From assembly GCF_019429535.1 (NCBI RefSeq), contig NZ_JAHXZM010000003.1, positions 62,001-126,000 of the forward strand: a DNA stretch of 64,000 nt, written 5' to 3'. Position numbers and translations under genes: made by a program. Position 1 is the first letter of the stretch. Each line of letters starts with the position of its first letter. Under the pieces are notes generated by a model. It saw only the letters and a program-made list of their open reading frames with translations. It was not told the origin of the DNA and ran no database searches. This document shows, one piece after another, positions 1 through 7,396 of this stretch. Source of the DNA: Sphingomonas citricola (GTDB lineage: Bacteria; Pseudomonadota; Alphaproteobacteria; Sphingomonadales; Sphingomonadaceae).

Positions 1-119
1 AGCTTTTCCGCCGGGCGCGGCGCGAGCGAGGGGTAAGGCCCCTCGGGCACCGCGCAGCCCGCGAGCGTGACAAGGGCCGTGCAGAGCAGCAGCGTCGGGC
101 GGGTGATGGGGTGCGCCAT
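1..119 (-). CDS. Putative lipoprotein, truncated by the window edge
   Basis: The reverse strand encodes at least 39 residues from an ATG at 119 and runs off the left edge. The start reads MAHPITRPTLLLCTALVTLAGC, a short basic N-terminus, a hydrophobic stretch and a lipobox (LAGC), so the product should be lipidated at Cys22 and exported. After the cysteine it is rich in proline, alanine and glycine. No domain is visible in the fragment. It diverges from the tRNA-Arg gene. The signal peptide is clear; the function is unknown. Confidence 0.7.
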   Translation of the reverse strand, partial: MAHPITRPTLLLCTALVTLAGCAVPEGPYPSLAPRPAEK

Positions 120-160
120 GGGCGTTGCGATAAATTCTTCGAGAAAAGTGCGCAACGCAC

Positions 161-189
161 TTGCGCGATCGAAAAAGCCCTCGTATCAG
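161..189 (+). promoter_or_regulatory. Putative promoter of tRNA-Arg
   Basis: TTGCGC at 161-166 and TATCAG at 184-189 are separated by 17 bases and lie just upstream of the tRNA at 204. They fit a loose sigma70-type -35/-10 pair. Read by eye only. Confidence 0.4.
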
Positions 190-203
190 CGCGCCTCCAC
201 AGG

Positions 204-280
204 GCGCCCGTAGCTCAGCTGGATAGAGCATCAGACTACGAATCTGAGGGTCGGACGTTCGAATCGTTCCGGGCGCGCCA
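204..280 (+). tRNA. tRNA-Arg (anticodon ACG)
   Basis: A 77-nt cloverleaf. The acceptor stem GCGCCCG (204-210) pairs with CGGGCGC (270-276), followed by discriminator G and encoded CCA at 278-280. The D arm contains AGCTCAGCTGG. The anticodon stem TCAGA/TCTGA encloses loop CTACGAA with anticodon ACG. The T arm contains GTTCGAATC. It is intact. It lies about 400 bp outside the prophage boundary and is not the integration site. Confidence 0.97.
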
Positions 281-327
281 TTCTTCTTCGGAAGAATTGG
301 CTGGAAAACCATCGCGAAGATGGACGA

Positions 328-355
328 AGCCGGGTCAGTGATGACCCGGCTTTTT
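328..355 (+). terminator. Rho-independent terminator after tRNA-Arg
   Basis: A perfect 10-bp stem (AGCCGGGTCA / TGACCCGGCT) with loop GTGA is followed by a short T run. It sits 47 bases after the tRNA and is a strong intrinsic terminator for that transcript. Confidence 0.85.
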
Positions 356-404
356 CGTATCTATAATTTGCGGCCGTTGACGCAGAATTTCGCGCAGGCG
401 CGGG

Positions 405-632
405 CTAATCGCTCGCGCCGTGCTCAACCGCCTCGATGATCTTTCCCCCGGCCATGAAGACCGCGACCGTGCACGCGCCGAACAGCAGCCAGCCCTGCGC
501 GCCGGGATATTGCGCGCGGTAGTGCATCCCGCGCTCGACCGCCCCGACGCCCAGGCCATAGATGACGAGGAACGCCTCGAACTTGGTCTTGATGACGAAC
601 AGGCGTGCAATGCGGCTCCACATGCCGCGCAT
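405..632 (-). CDS. Small conserved membrane protein
   Basis: About 75 residues with two hydrophobic segments, one around IKTKFEAFLVIYGLGVGAVE and one around WLLFGACTVAVFMAG, and short charged ends, so probably a two-pass inner membrane protein. The frame is open to an ATG at 668. The likelier start is the ATG at 632 or 623 (MWSRIARL), because the first residues of the longer form look unlike protein. It was originally the gene downstream of astB on the same strand and is now separated from it by the prophage. No function is recognised. Confidence 0.6.
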   Translation of the reverse strand: MRGMWSRIARLFVIKTKFEAFLVIYGLGVGAVERGMHYRAQYPGAQGWLLFGACTVAVFMAGGKIIEAVEHGASD

Positions 633-687
633 TACGCAAAACACGCGCCAACCCCCGATTCCCGCCATTTCGGAGGGGGCCCGGATG

Positions 688-710
688 GTTAAGTGTCAAT
701 TAAGGCGACA
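688..710 (+). repeat. attL (left attachment site)
   Basis: GTTAAGTGTCAATTAAGGCGACA matches attR at 44443-44465 in 20 of 23 positions, with an uninterrupted core GTGTCAATTAA (693-703). Read on the minus strand, the core plus the left flank spells the codons for LIDT followed by TAA, the original 3' end of astB. The left flank is host sequence and the right flank comes from the phage. Confidence 0.85.
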
Positions 711-741
711 CCCAGCGTTTCGGCCGTTTCTGCGAGCCGAG

Positions 742-792
742 GTGTGAAAACGGGCCGCATTTCGCCCCTGGGCGGGGCTGAAAAGTGAAAAC
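742..792 (+). repeat. Two GTGAAAAC repeats beside attL, candidate integrase arm sites
   Basis: GTGAAAAC occurs at 744-751 and 785-792, and again at 44400-44407 just inside attR. Short direct repeats flanking a core site are what tyrosine integrases use as arm-type sites. This is an inference from position and repetition only. The rest of 711-849 shows no gene and probably holds the promoter for the rightward accessory genes. Confidence 0.35.
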
Positions 793-849
793 CGAAATAG
801 CGGCTGTCTGGTTAATTGCGCGCCGCGGTTCTGGGCCTACGCTGCCCCC

Positions 850-1149
850 ATGACCGACTCGCCCCTCTCACCGGAAGCGCTTGCCACATGGACCGACGAA
901 CAGGTCCGAACGTTCTGGGTCAGCAGCAATTGGGAACTTGGGCACGCCGACGGCGCGGCAATCGCGGTTGAAATGATGCGGCGCAATCTCTCCTTTGGGT
1001 CAGTCGGTGATGAGGATTTTGCAGCCGGCTCCGACATACTGGCCGGTCGCATCATGACCGCACCTGGCGGGGCGTGGGCCGCCTTCGCGGTCGTGATCGC
1101 CGTCGTCGCAATCACCGCAATCTATCTCACGCGCCGAGTCTTCGGCTGA
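850..1149 (+). CDS. Small C-terminally membrane-anchored protein of unknown function
   Basis: 99 residues. The first 75 are soluble and acidic, followed by one hydrophobic helix (about 77-94) and a short basic end (TRRVFG), giving a tail-anchored layout with the N-terminus probably cytoplasmic. It is the first gene inside attL, and its stop TGA overlaps the ATG of the SRAP gene, so the two are probably translated together. No family is recognised. Confidence 0.65.
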   Translation: MTDSPLSPEALATWTDEQVRTFWVSSNWELGHADGAAIAVEMMRRNLSFGSVGDEDFAAGSDILAGRIMTAPGGAWAAFAVVIAVVAITAIYLTRRVFG

Positions 1150-1790
1150 TGTGTAACCGCGCGCGGTTGTCCTACGAGCCCGAGACGATCCTGACGCACT
1201 TCGGCGCGAACTGGCTTGCCGAGAAGCCACGCGACAACCGCTTCGACCCGTGCGAGCTGCGGCCGAAGAGCCGGGCATACGTGATCCGCGAGCAGAGCGG
1301 GAAGCGCGGGCTCGACGTCATGGAATGGGACGTGCTCGGCGGGGGCGCGAAGTGGCCGATGACGAACGTCCGCCAGCTGCACCTGCCGCAGTGGCGTCGC
1401 TTGGCCGAGAAGCCGGAGAACCGGTGCCTCGTGCCGCTGTCTGAATTCTGCGAGTGGACGCCTGACAAGCACGACCTCGGCGACGGAAAGCCCGCGATCA
1501 AGGGCGAGATGTGGTTCCAGGTCACCGACCAGCCCCTGTTCGCGGTCGCGGGGTTCTGGCAGCGCACGGCCGAGGGCGCGGGCTTCACAATGGTGACGTG
1601 CGATCCGAATGAGCTAGTCGCGCCGATCCACCCGAAGGCCATGATCACGATCCTCGCGCCTGACGATCACGATCGCTGGCTGAGCGGCAGCTACGACGAC
1701 GTGGTATCGCTACAGCGTCCGTATCCGGCTGAGCAGATGACGGTGCGGGGCCCGGTGTTTCCGACGCGGCAGAAGCAAGGGACGGTCTGA
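1149..1790 (+). CDS. SRAP-family DNA-protein crosslink protein (HMCES/YedK-like)
   Basis: 213 residues. SRAP proteins form a thiazolidine link between Cys2 and abasic sites in single-stranded DNA, shielding them. The start was placed at ATG 1149 because it gives MCNR, with the catalytic Cys2 exposed after methionine removal; a longer frame from 1074 would bury it. Other family residues are present: Asn73 (MTNVR), Glu102 (EFCEW) and His161 (PIHPKAM). Length is normal for the family. SRAP genes are common in phages and SOS-linked loci. Coupled to the upstream anchored protein by a one-base overlap. Confidence 0.93.
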   Translation: MCNRARLSYEPETILTHFGANWLAEKPRDNRFDPCELRPKSRAYVIREQSGKRGLDVMEWDVLGGGAKWPMTNVRQLHLPQWRRLAEKPENRCLVPLSEFCEWTPDKHDLGDGKPAIKGEMWFQVTDQPLFAVAGFWQRTAEGAGFTMVTCDPNELVAPIHPKAMITILAPDDHDRWLSGSYDDVVSLQRPYPAEQMTVRGPVFPTRQKQGTV

Positions 1791-1929
1791 TTGCAGACGC
1801 TGCAATCTACGACCTCAACATTTGCATTCGCCATCCGTTCGCGAGCGCAGCAAATTAGTCAGGCCTTTCAGGCATCCTCTCCTAAGTAAACCTTTGGGTC
1901 GCTTCGGCGGCCCTTCTTTTTGCCCGGCG

Positions 1930-2463
1930 CTATCGCAACTCCGCCCACACCGCATACCCCCGCTCGACCAGCTTCCGCACCATCCACCTGATTACGAGAT
2001 AAGGGTGCGATCCGATGTCGTCGCGCTTCGTAATCGCATGCTCCCAGAATTCGAGCATCAGCGCCTCGTCGCGCACGTGCGGGTGCAGCACGCGCAGCGC
2101 CAGCCGTACCGACTCCCGGCTGCTCTCCGGCGGCTTGCGACAGGCCTGCTCCAAGACTTGGAGCGATAGATTGACAGCCAGCATCATCGCGCGACGCTGG
2201 CGCACCTCGGGCATTGTCTGTCCGAAGGGCAGGGGCAGCACGACGACGTCGCTGCTGACGCAGCTGGGCTTCCGGCAGATCTGATCGTGCTGGACCGCGG
2301 CCCACTCCATCGAGCGTCGGCCATGCTTCCGGCTGGCGATCATCTCCTCGCGATCGAGCACCGCGACATGCCCGCATTTGCGGCACGTCACCTGCACCGC
2401 GGCTTCTACGCGACGCAGGTCATGCAGTGTCTTCGGGTGGCCGACCATGCCCCGCTTTGACAT
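1930..2463 (-). CDS. Phage protein with a zinc-knuckle-like N-terminus
   Basis: About 177 residues from the ATG at 2463 (the frame is open to 2481). CRKCGHVAVLD near residue 27 gives one CxxC pair, and another pair of cysteines follows in ICRKPSC. The C-terminal half is helical and rich in Leu/Arg. It runs leftward between the rightward SRAP gene and the rightward YozE-like gene, so it is a separate transcription unit. No function is known to me. The coding call rests on protein-like composition and length. Confidence 0.6.
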   Translation of the reverse strand: MSKRGMVGHPKTLHDLRRVEAAVQVTCRKCGHVAVLDREEMIASRKHGRRSMEWAAVQHDQICRKPSCVSSDVVVLPLPFGQTMPEVRQRRAMMLAVNLSLQVLEQACRKPPESSRESVRLALRVLHPHVRDEALMLEFWEHAITKRDDIGSHPYLVIRWMVRKLVERGYAVWAELR

Positions 2464-2521
2464 GGAACAGATGCAGAACAAAAGTCTGGAATTGTAGGAT
2501 TGGGAACGGCATCATGAGCGG

Positions 2522-2785
2522 ATGATCGAGTCGCAATCCACCGCTCACGGCGCTGCGAACGGGCGCGCCTTCAATCACCACGGCGAGACATTCGGCGCCT
2601 GGCTGCGCGTCCAGGTCGATCGCGAGGGCCTTGTCGGGCAGTTGGTCGCCGGCGCGAAGGCCGATCGGCGTTTCCCGCGCGATGGCAGCCCCGAGGACGT
2701 GCGCCGACACCTCGCCGCTATGCAGGCAGAGGGCGACCTGTTCGAGGCCGTCGACGAGGCTGAGATCGACTGGCGGGCATACTGA
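2522..2785 (+). CDS. YozE-like SAM-fold small protein
   Basis: 87 residues. The pattern F-x2-WL-x2-Q-x2-R--VG-x-L--A-x2-D-x2-FP, then a helical stretch ending DEAEIDW, matches the YozE/SAM-like small protein family (PF06855), whose role is unknown. Its stop overlaps the start of the HTH gene at 2785 (TGATG), so it is the first gene of a coupled set at 2522-3614. Confidence 0.7.
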   Translation: MIESQSTAHGAANGRAFNHHGETFGAWLRVQVDREGLVGQLVAGAKADRRFPRDGSPEDVRRHLAAMQAEGDLFEAVDEAEIDWRAY

Positions 2786-3042
2786 TGCCGGACGCGCGTG
2801 CCGTGGTGCGTGAGCGGGCAGCCGCGCGCGGGCTGAGCTTCGCGGCTCTGTCGCGGCTGATCGGACGGAATGACGCCTTCGTGCAGCAGTGGCTCGAGCG
2901 AGGATCACCGCGGAAGCTCGACGAAGACGACCGCCTGCGCATGGCGATGGTGCTCGACGTCGACGAGGTGTCGCTGGGCACGCGCATGCCGTGGCGGCCG
3001 GCTATCTCCGCGAGAGATTCATGGGCAAGGTCCGGAGCATGA
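2785..3042 (+). CDS. Small HTH protein resembling the DNA-binding half of a phage repressor
   Basis: 85 residues. The segment RAAARGLSFAALSRLIGRN, then QQWLERGSPRKL and DRLRMAMVLDVDEVSLG, has the layout of an XRE-like helix-turn-helix domain as in S24-type repressors, but no peptidase domain follows. It starts inside the stop codon of the YozE-like gene and ends inside the next gene. It may regulate the accessory cassette or be a repressor relic; the sequence does not decide. Confidence 0.7.
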   Translation: MPDARAVVRERAAARGLSFAALSRLIGRNDAFVQQWLERGSPRKLDEDDRLRMAMVLDVDEVSLGTRMPWRPAISARDSWARSGA

Positions 3043-3614
3043 AACCGCAAGAAGTAAGTTGGGCCTTCACTCCTGAGGGTCTGGGCTGGGCAACTTGGAT
3101 CTCTGATCTCGTCGCAGTCTTAGCGTTGTTCGCCGCGCTAGGAGCGTTCATTCTGGAGCAGAGACGAGCGAATGCTGATCGACTCAGGGCTGATCAGGAG
3201 GCAAAGCGGGTGCGAGCGAGATTTCTCCATACCTGCACGTGGCTTGCCTCAGAGGCGATTCGCCTGATCGACGAGGAGAATGACAAGGTCGAATTCACGA
3301 ACGGCTTTGTCTGGGCAAACAGGCAGTATGGCATAACCCACGTGATTGAGCCGATTCGTGATGGCGCTGAGGGAATGCAGATCTCGGCACCGGCAGAAGG
3401 AGATTTAGTTCTCACGCTCGCCCGGACAGTCCGGACGCTGAAGGACCTTTCCGATCTTCGGGGTATCAGCGAACATGTCAGCGAAGCCGAGTATCGCAAG
3501 TTTCTGAGCGAGAAGAGAGCGGACCTGCAGGAACGTCTTAAGCAGCTGACGTTTCTACAAACTGGACGCCTCCCGCTGCCGGAAGAATTGTCCATTATTC
3601 CGCCGGCCTCCTAA
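3021..3614 (+). CDS. Membrane-anchored helical protein of unknown function
   Basis: About 197 residues. One transmembrane helix (around LVAVLALFAALGAFIL) is followed by a charged, probably coiled-coil stretch (EQRRANADRLRADQEAKR) and a soluble helical domain. The start is either ATG 3021 (GAGAG upstream) or ATG 3039, which overlaps the previous stop as ATGA. Codon usage is visibly more A/T-rich than in the late genes, as is common for lysogenic accessory genes. No family is recognised; an anchored sensor or superinfection-exclusion protein is conceivable but unproven. Confidence 0.65.
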   Translation: MGKVRSMKPQEVSWAFTPEGLGWATWISDLVAVLALFAALGAFILEQRRANADRLRADQEAKRVRARFLHTCTWLASEAIRLIDEENDKVEFTNGFVWANRQYGITHVIEPIRDGAEGMQISAPAEGDLVLTLARTVRTLKDLSDLRGISEHVSEAEYRKFLSEKRADLQERLKQLTFLQTGRLPLPEELSIIPPAS

Positions 3615-4007
3615 ATGTCAAAGCACGATCACCGCGGCATGACCCGCTGCGCGCTGTGTCGCACGGATGATCGCGCCGCGCTGGTGGAGCAGCTCGCGGC
3701 CGCTATGTTCGAGAGCCGCTGCGACGGCACGCACGATTACCGCTGGGATGAGTGCTCAGGCTATCGTGCGATTTACCGTGGGTTCGCGGGGGTGGTTGCC
3801 GACAGCATTGACGCCGATCGGCACGGGCGCTGCCTGCTGTGCACCAGCAACGATCGCGAGACGCTTGTGCTCATGGTCGCGCAGGCGCTGTGGGATAGCC
3901 GCTGGGAAGAGGGCGATCTGCCGTGGGAGCGGGCGGATCAGTGGCAGGCAAAGTATGCGCAGCTGGCGAACGCGGCGTTCGCGTCGCTGGAGGGACGGCC
4001 GGTCTGA
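3615..4007 (+). CDS. Tandem-duplicated CxxC protein
   Basis: 130 residues made of two copies of one unit. The first starts CALCRTDDRAALVEQLAAAM at residue 12, the second CLLCTSNDRETLVLMVAQAL at about residue 73. Each continues with a W-rich middle and an A-rich helix (GFAGVVADSI / QLANAAFASL). Each copy has one CxxC, so the two pairs may bind one zinc between them. It begins right after the stop of the membrane-anchored gene. Function unknown. Confidence 0.65.
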   Translation: MSKHDHRGMTRCALCRTDDRAALVEQLAAAMFESRCDGTHDYRWDECSGYRAIYRGFAGVVADSIDADRHGRCLLCTSNDRETLVLMVAQALWDSRWEEGDLPWERADQWQAKYAQLANAAFASLEGRPV

Positions 4008-4102
4008 AACTGTAAATCACCGCGCTGGACAGGGAACGTCGGCTAAGTAGCCTAACTTTCTCGCGGAACGTGCAGAATTGTCACCCGCGGCCAGGAGGGT
4101 GC

Positions 4103-4372
4103 ATGGGTATTCTGGTATTCGCGGTGTTGCTCGGGCTGATCCCGGCAGCTGTTGCGAAAAGCAAAGGGCGCAGCTTCATGCTGTGGTGGCTTTACGGTGC
4201 CGCGATCTGGATTGTCGCAATGCCGCATTCATTGATCATGAAGGCCGATCAACGCTCGCTTGATCGTCAGGCTGAAGACCAGGGAATGAAGAAGTGCCCG
4301 GCGTGCGCGGAGATGATTCGCAACGAAGCTCGCGTGTGCCGGTTCTGCCAACACGAACAAGCGATGGCATAG
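4103..4372 (+). CDS. Membrane protein with C-terminal zinc ribbon
   Basis: 89 residues from ATG 4103, chosen because AGGAGG lies 6 bases upstream. Two hydrophobic helices (GILVFAVLLGLIPAAVA and FMLWWLYGAAIWIVA) are followed by a short linker and a CxxC-x10-CxxC zinc ribbon (CPACAEM...CRFCQ), a common small-protein ending in bacteria. The ribbon should face the cytoplasm. It lies 3 bp before the DUF4145 gene, probably in one transcript. Function unknown. Confidence 0.75.
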   Translation: MGILVFAVLLGLIPAAVAKSKGRSFMLWWLYGAAIWIVAMPHSLIMKADQRSLDRQAEDQGMKKCPACAEMIRNEARVCRFCQHEQAMA

Positions 4373-4375
4373 CTT

Positions 4376-5044
4376 ATGTCGATCATCACCGCCGATTGCC
4401 CCCACTGCGGGGCTCAGAATATGACCTTTTCAGTTTTCGGGGTTTTCGCTGCTGCCGACTTCGGCGGTGTAAGCACTGCCAGCATCAGTGCGGCGTGCAA
4501 AAAATGTAGTTTGCCGATCGTAATCCGAGTATTTTCAAAAAGTGCCGGGTCTAGCGAGCATTTCACGTCTAATCTGCGCAATCGTTTGCAGAGTGGATGG
4601 GAGTTAGAAGGCGAGGATACCACTCGTATTGCTCAGTGGCCTGAGCGATTGAAACCGCAGATACCTGCTGATTTACCTTCAGAGGTAGAAAAAGCTTTTA
4701 GTCAAGCAGAGGTGAACAGAAGCACGCCAGACTGTGAAGAAGCTGCAGCAATGATGTATCGCAGATCATTGGAGCTCGGCGTCAAATCCGCTTACCCGCA
4801 GCTTACAGGTTCGCTAGCGGCTCGAATAAAGACCCTTGTTCGAGATCACCACCTACCAGCTACGATCGGGGATTGGTTGGACCAAGTCCGGCTAATTGGG
4901 AATGACGGGGCGCATGAGGTCGAAGGGGTAACGCGAGATGAGTTGATCGCCGCTCGAGGCTTCGTTGACGCGGCGCTTCGCTATATTTTCACCCTTCCTG
5001 CGGAGGTTGCGCGACGTCGAGGGCTGCCGACCGAGGTGGCGTAG
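4376..5044 (+). CDS. Zinc-ribbon DUF4145-domain protein (HEPN-like)
   Basis: 222 residues. The N-terminal zinc ribbon has Cys8/Cys11 (CPHC) and Cys41/Cys44 (CKKC). The C-terminal two-thirds matches DUF4145: a helix with YRRSLELGVKSAY, then VRLIGNDGAH (172-180), whose R-x2-GN-x3-H pattern is the signature of the family. DUF4145 is grouped with HEPN-type domains and often occurs in restriction or other defence genes; that link is family knowledge, not shown here. The gene is clearly more A/T-rich than its neighbours, suggesting separate acquisition. Confidence 0.8.
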   Translation: MSIITADCPHCGAQNMTFSVFGVFAAADFGGVSTASISAACKKCSLPIVIRVFSKSAGSSEHFTSNLRNRLQSGWELEGEDTTRIAQWPERLKPQIPADLPSEVEKAFSQAEVNRSTPDCEEAAAMMYRRSLELGVKSAYPQLTGSLAARIKTLVRDHHLPATIGDWLDQVRLIGNDGAHEVEGVTRDELIAARGFVDAALRYIFTLPAEVARRRGLPTEVA

Positions 5045-5320
5045 CGGATGCCCACTCAGTCTAATAAAGCCAGAGCGGCGACAAATCCCTCGCTTCGCCG
5101 AGGATGGACCGATCTCACTCAACCTCGAATATGTTGGAGGCTGGGTTCCCCCGCTCCGGCGGGGACATTTCCTTCACTGTTCGCCTGCTTCACGGCAGGG
5201 GCCACCGCGATCGAGCGGCAAGGATCACTCCTGTACCGATCCGGGAAAAGGTACAGATGAGCGCAACCCGTCCGGCCCACGATCTATTATGTGCAGTGCA
5301 GCAGACTCGCAGGAGCGACT
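5045..5320. other. Intergenic stretch without a convincing gene
   Basis: Short frames here lack ribosome-binding sites and protein-like composition. A GC-rich inverted repeat, CCCCGC-TCCG-GCGGGG at about 5149-5164, could form a small hairpin but has no T-run after it. It lies between the DUF4145 gene and a small membrane protein. Confidence 0.5.
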
Positions 5321-5524
5321 ATGGTGCACGTAAGCTGGATTGTGGCGTGTCTCATGGGTGCGGTGGTGGCCGCGCTGCTGATCACTCAACGAGACAGGAA
5401 GCGGCGCTCTGAGGCTGATCGGGTTGCTCGCCGATCCCGCCGGCGCAAAGTCGACGATTGGTGGTGGCGTAACTATGTGAAGCCCAGGCAGCGACGGCTC
5501 ACGCACTACCGGGATGATACGTAA
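5321..5524 (+). CDS. Small basic single-pass membrane protein
   Basis: 67 residues. ATG 5321 has AGGAG six bases upstream, a much better start than ATG 5291. An N-terminal hydrophobic helix (VSWIVACLMGAVVAALLI) is followed by a strongly basic cytoplasmic tail with DDWWWRNYVKPRQRR. It is the last gene of the left accessory block and faces the end of the late operon. Function unknown. Confidence 0.55.
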   Translation: MVHVSWIVACLMGAVVAALLITQRDRKRRSEADRVARRSRRRKVDDWWWRNYVKPRQRRLTHYRDDT

Positions 5525-5562
5525 TCCTAGGTCTCTGCTCTCCTACACCTGAGACGTGGGGG

Positions 5563-7386
5563 TCATGCAAAGGTTGCCGCGGCCACAACGGCCTGCATGA
5601 GTGCGATTGCCGCTATGCCGGGGTGCTTGCCATCGGCAGCGGCAGGCTCGCCATTGATCGTAATCCACTTGCCGGTAGGTGCCGACGCGCCGCCCTGCTC
5701 GACTACTGCGGCGACATCGGCAACCGCATCGAAGATGCCACCTGCACCTGCGCGCATCCATGCATTGAGTGTCTGACGGGCTGGATCATTGGCGGTGACG
5801 GATTGGTCGGCAACGCTGGACGTGCCCGCCGCGGTCGTACTCGTCGTCTCCGGCATCGCAGTGCATGCGATGAGGCGCTTGACGCCCATACCACGCAGGC
5901 GAGCCGCGAGAGTCGCCAGGTTGGCTTGTATCGTGGCTGCGCTATCGCCGGCCGACAGGTCATTGCGGCTCAACGCCACAACTGCGGTCGTGGCATTGCA
6001 CATTGCGAGTACGGCCATACGGGTAAGCGAGCGCCCACCAGTCCACAGGTTAAGCCGATCACCGGCTGCTGCGGACATCACATATGGGATGCCCCGCTGC
6101 GACATGGCGCGCGCAAGGTAGCCTTGCGCGCCATTGCTATCGCCCATGTCATACGGGTTAGTGCCGAACGAAGCCGTCACCGTCGCCCCTGTTCCCGAGC
6201 CGCCCGAGAGGCTGATCGTGCCGGAGGGAAGCGCCTGGCCGGTTTGCGTCGCGGTGCTTGTGTAGCCTCCTGGATCGACAACGCGCAGAGCGGTGATAGC
6301 ACCCGACGACACTGCGTCCACGATGACCTTTGCGTCAGATCCTGCGGCTACCGCTCCCGGGGTCGCGCCGTTACGGCCAAGCGTGAGGATGTCGGCAACC
6401 TTGTAGCCCGAGCCGCCGGATTGCAGAGTCACAGAAGACAAGCTGGACGTGCCGATCTTGCCTTGTCCTAAGCTGTCGCCGATGAGGATTGCCGTTGGCG
6501 TTGGCGCGAGTGGCTGCCCCAGCACGGCCACAGGCGCGAACTGGGAGGCGTTGGCGCTGCGCGGCGCGGAGTTTCCACCAGCTGCCGTCCGATCGGTGAC
6601 GGTCGTGCCGTTCTCCGTCACGACGCCGAGCGACATGGCCATGCTCTGGCCGCTGACTGGGAATACTTGCGAACCGGAGCAGGGAAGCCACGCCCACACC
6701 ACCATCATACCCCCAACAGGCACGGTAAGGGGGATGGGATCGGTAAGCAGCGTGCCGCGCGCCACCACGCTGCCATCGGGGAGTGTCTGGGTGCCGAACG
6801 AGCAATCCTGCACTCCGTTGAAGGTCACCGGGTAAGTCGCTGGACGAGTTCCGGCCTTCCAATCCATGTTTGTAGGTGTTGGCCGCGAGTTTTTATTCGC
6901 CGTGACGCACTCGAAATAAGGGTTGCTACCGTAGGAGCCGCCGCCACCGTTCGTTGTATAGTCCATCACGACCTCGCCAGGCGCGTAGGTCTTGGAAGGG
7001 TTCCATCCTTGGCCAACCTCCACGCTAACCTTCAGCGGAAAGCCGGTTGAGAGGGTCGCTTCGGAAGCGCCTGCAACTGCACCGCCCACGAATAGCAGGC
7101 GTGGGTTGGTACAGCCCTGTGGGATGTAGATCGGAACACGGAAACCCGCTTGCTGACCGGCTGTGATGCCCGCCGATGCCGACGACTGAAACGGAAAGTT
7201 CGTGCCGATCGAGCACGGAATAGGCAGAGCCTTTCGCGCCACCGGATCAGGTGCTGTGACAGCCGCCGCCGTCAGCGCCTGCTGCAGTGCTGTCCGTTCC
7301 GCCGCGGACGTCACCACCCCTCCGAACAGCTTGTCGGTGAACCCCTTGGCGCGAGCAGCCAGCGCGCGCGCGATCGTATCGGTCAT
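5563..7386 (-). CDS. Tail-associated SGNH/GDSL esterase protein
   Basis: 607 residues, last gene of the late operon. An N-terminal helix and beta-rich region (1-290) precede an SGNH hydrolase domain: block I GDS with Ser305 (LIGDSLGQG), a block II-like Gly (SAAAGDRLN), block III Asn475 (LSRNDLSAG) and block V Asp585/His588 (DGKHPG). Residues 315-410, between blocks I and II, are a Gly/Ser/Thr-rich insertion with GSGY and GGSGTGAT repeats as in tail fibres. Such enzymes deacetylate or cleave surface glycans, so a host-binding or capsule-modifying fibre is likely. Confidence 0.8.
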   Translation of the reverse strand: MTDTIARALAARAKGFTDKLFGGVVTSAAERTALQQALTAAAVTAPDPVARKALPIPCSIGTNFPFQSSASAGITAGQQAGFRVPIYIPQGCTNPRLLFVGGAVAGASEATLSTGFPLKVSVEVGQGWNPSKTYAPGEVVMDYTTNGGGGSYGSNPYFECVTANKNSRPTPTNMDWKAGTRPATYPVTFNGVQDCSFGTQTLPDGSVVARGTLLTDPIPLTVPVGGMMVVWAWLPCSGSQVFPVSGQSMAMSLGVVTENGTTVTDRTAAGGNSAPRSANASQFAPVAVLGQPLAPTPTAILIGDSLGQGKIGTSSLSSVTLQSGGSGYKVADILTLGRNGATPGAVAAGSDAKVIVDAVSSGAITALRVVDPGGYTSTATQTGQALPSGTISLSGGSGTGATVTASFGTNPYDMGDSNGAQGYLARAMSQRGIPYVMSAAAGDRLNLWTGGRSLTRMAVLAMCNATTAVVALSRNDLSAGDSAATIQANLATLAARLRGMGVKRLIACTAMPETTSTTAAGTSSVADQSVTANDPARQTLNAWMRAGAGGIFDAVADVAAVVEQGGASAPTGKWITINGEPAAADGKHPGIAAIALMQAVVAAATFA

Positions 7387-7396
7387 ACGCGTGTCC

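Noticed and set aside
204-280. tRNA-Arg as the integration site
   Set aside because: No copy of its 3' end occurs near the integrase, and the 23-bp repeats elsewhere explain the ends better.
1791-1805. TTGCAG-ACG-CTGCAA hairpin after the SRAP gene as a terminator
   Set aside because: Only 6 bp with no T-run.
5045-5320. Several short ORFs in the gap after the DUF4145 gene
   Set aside because: No ribosome-binding sites and no protein-like composition.
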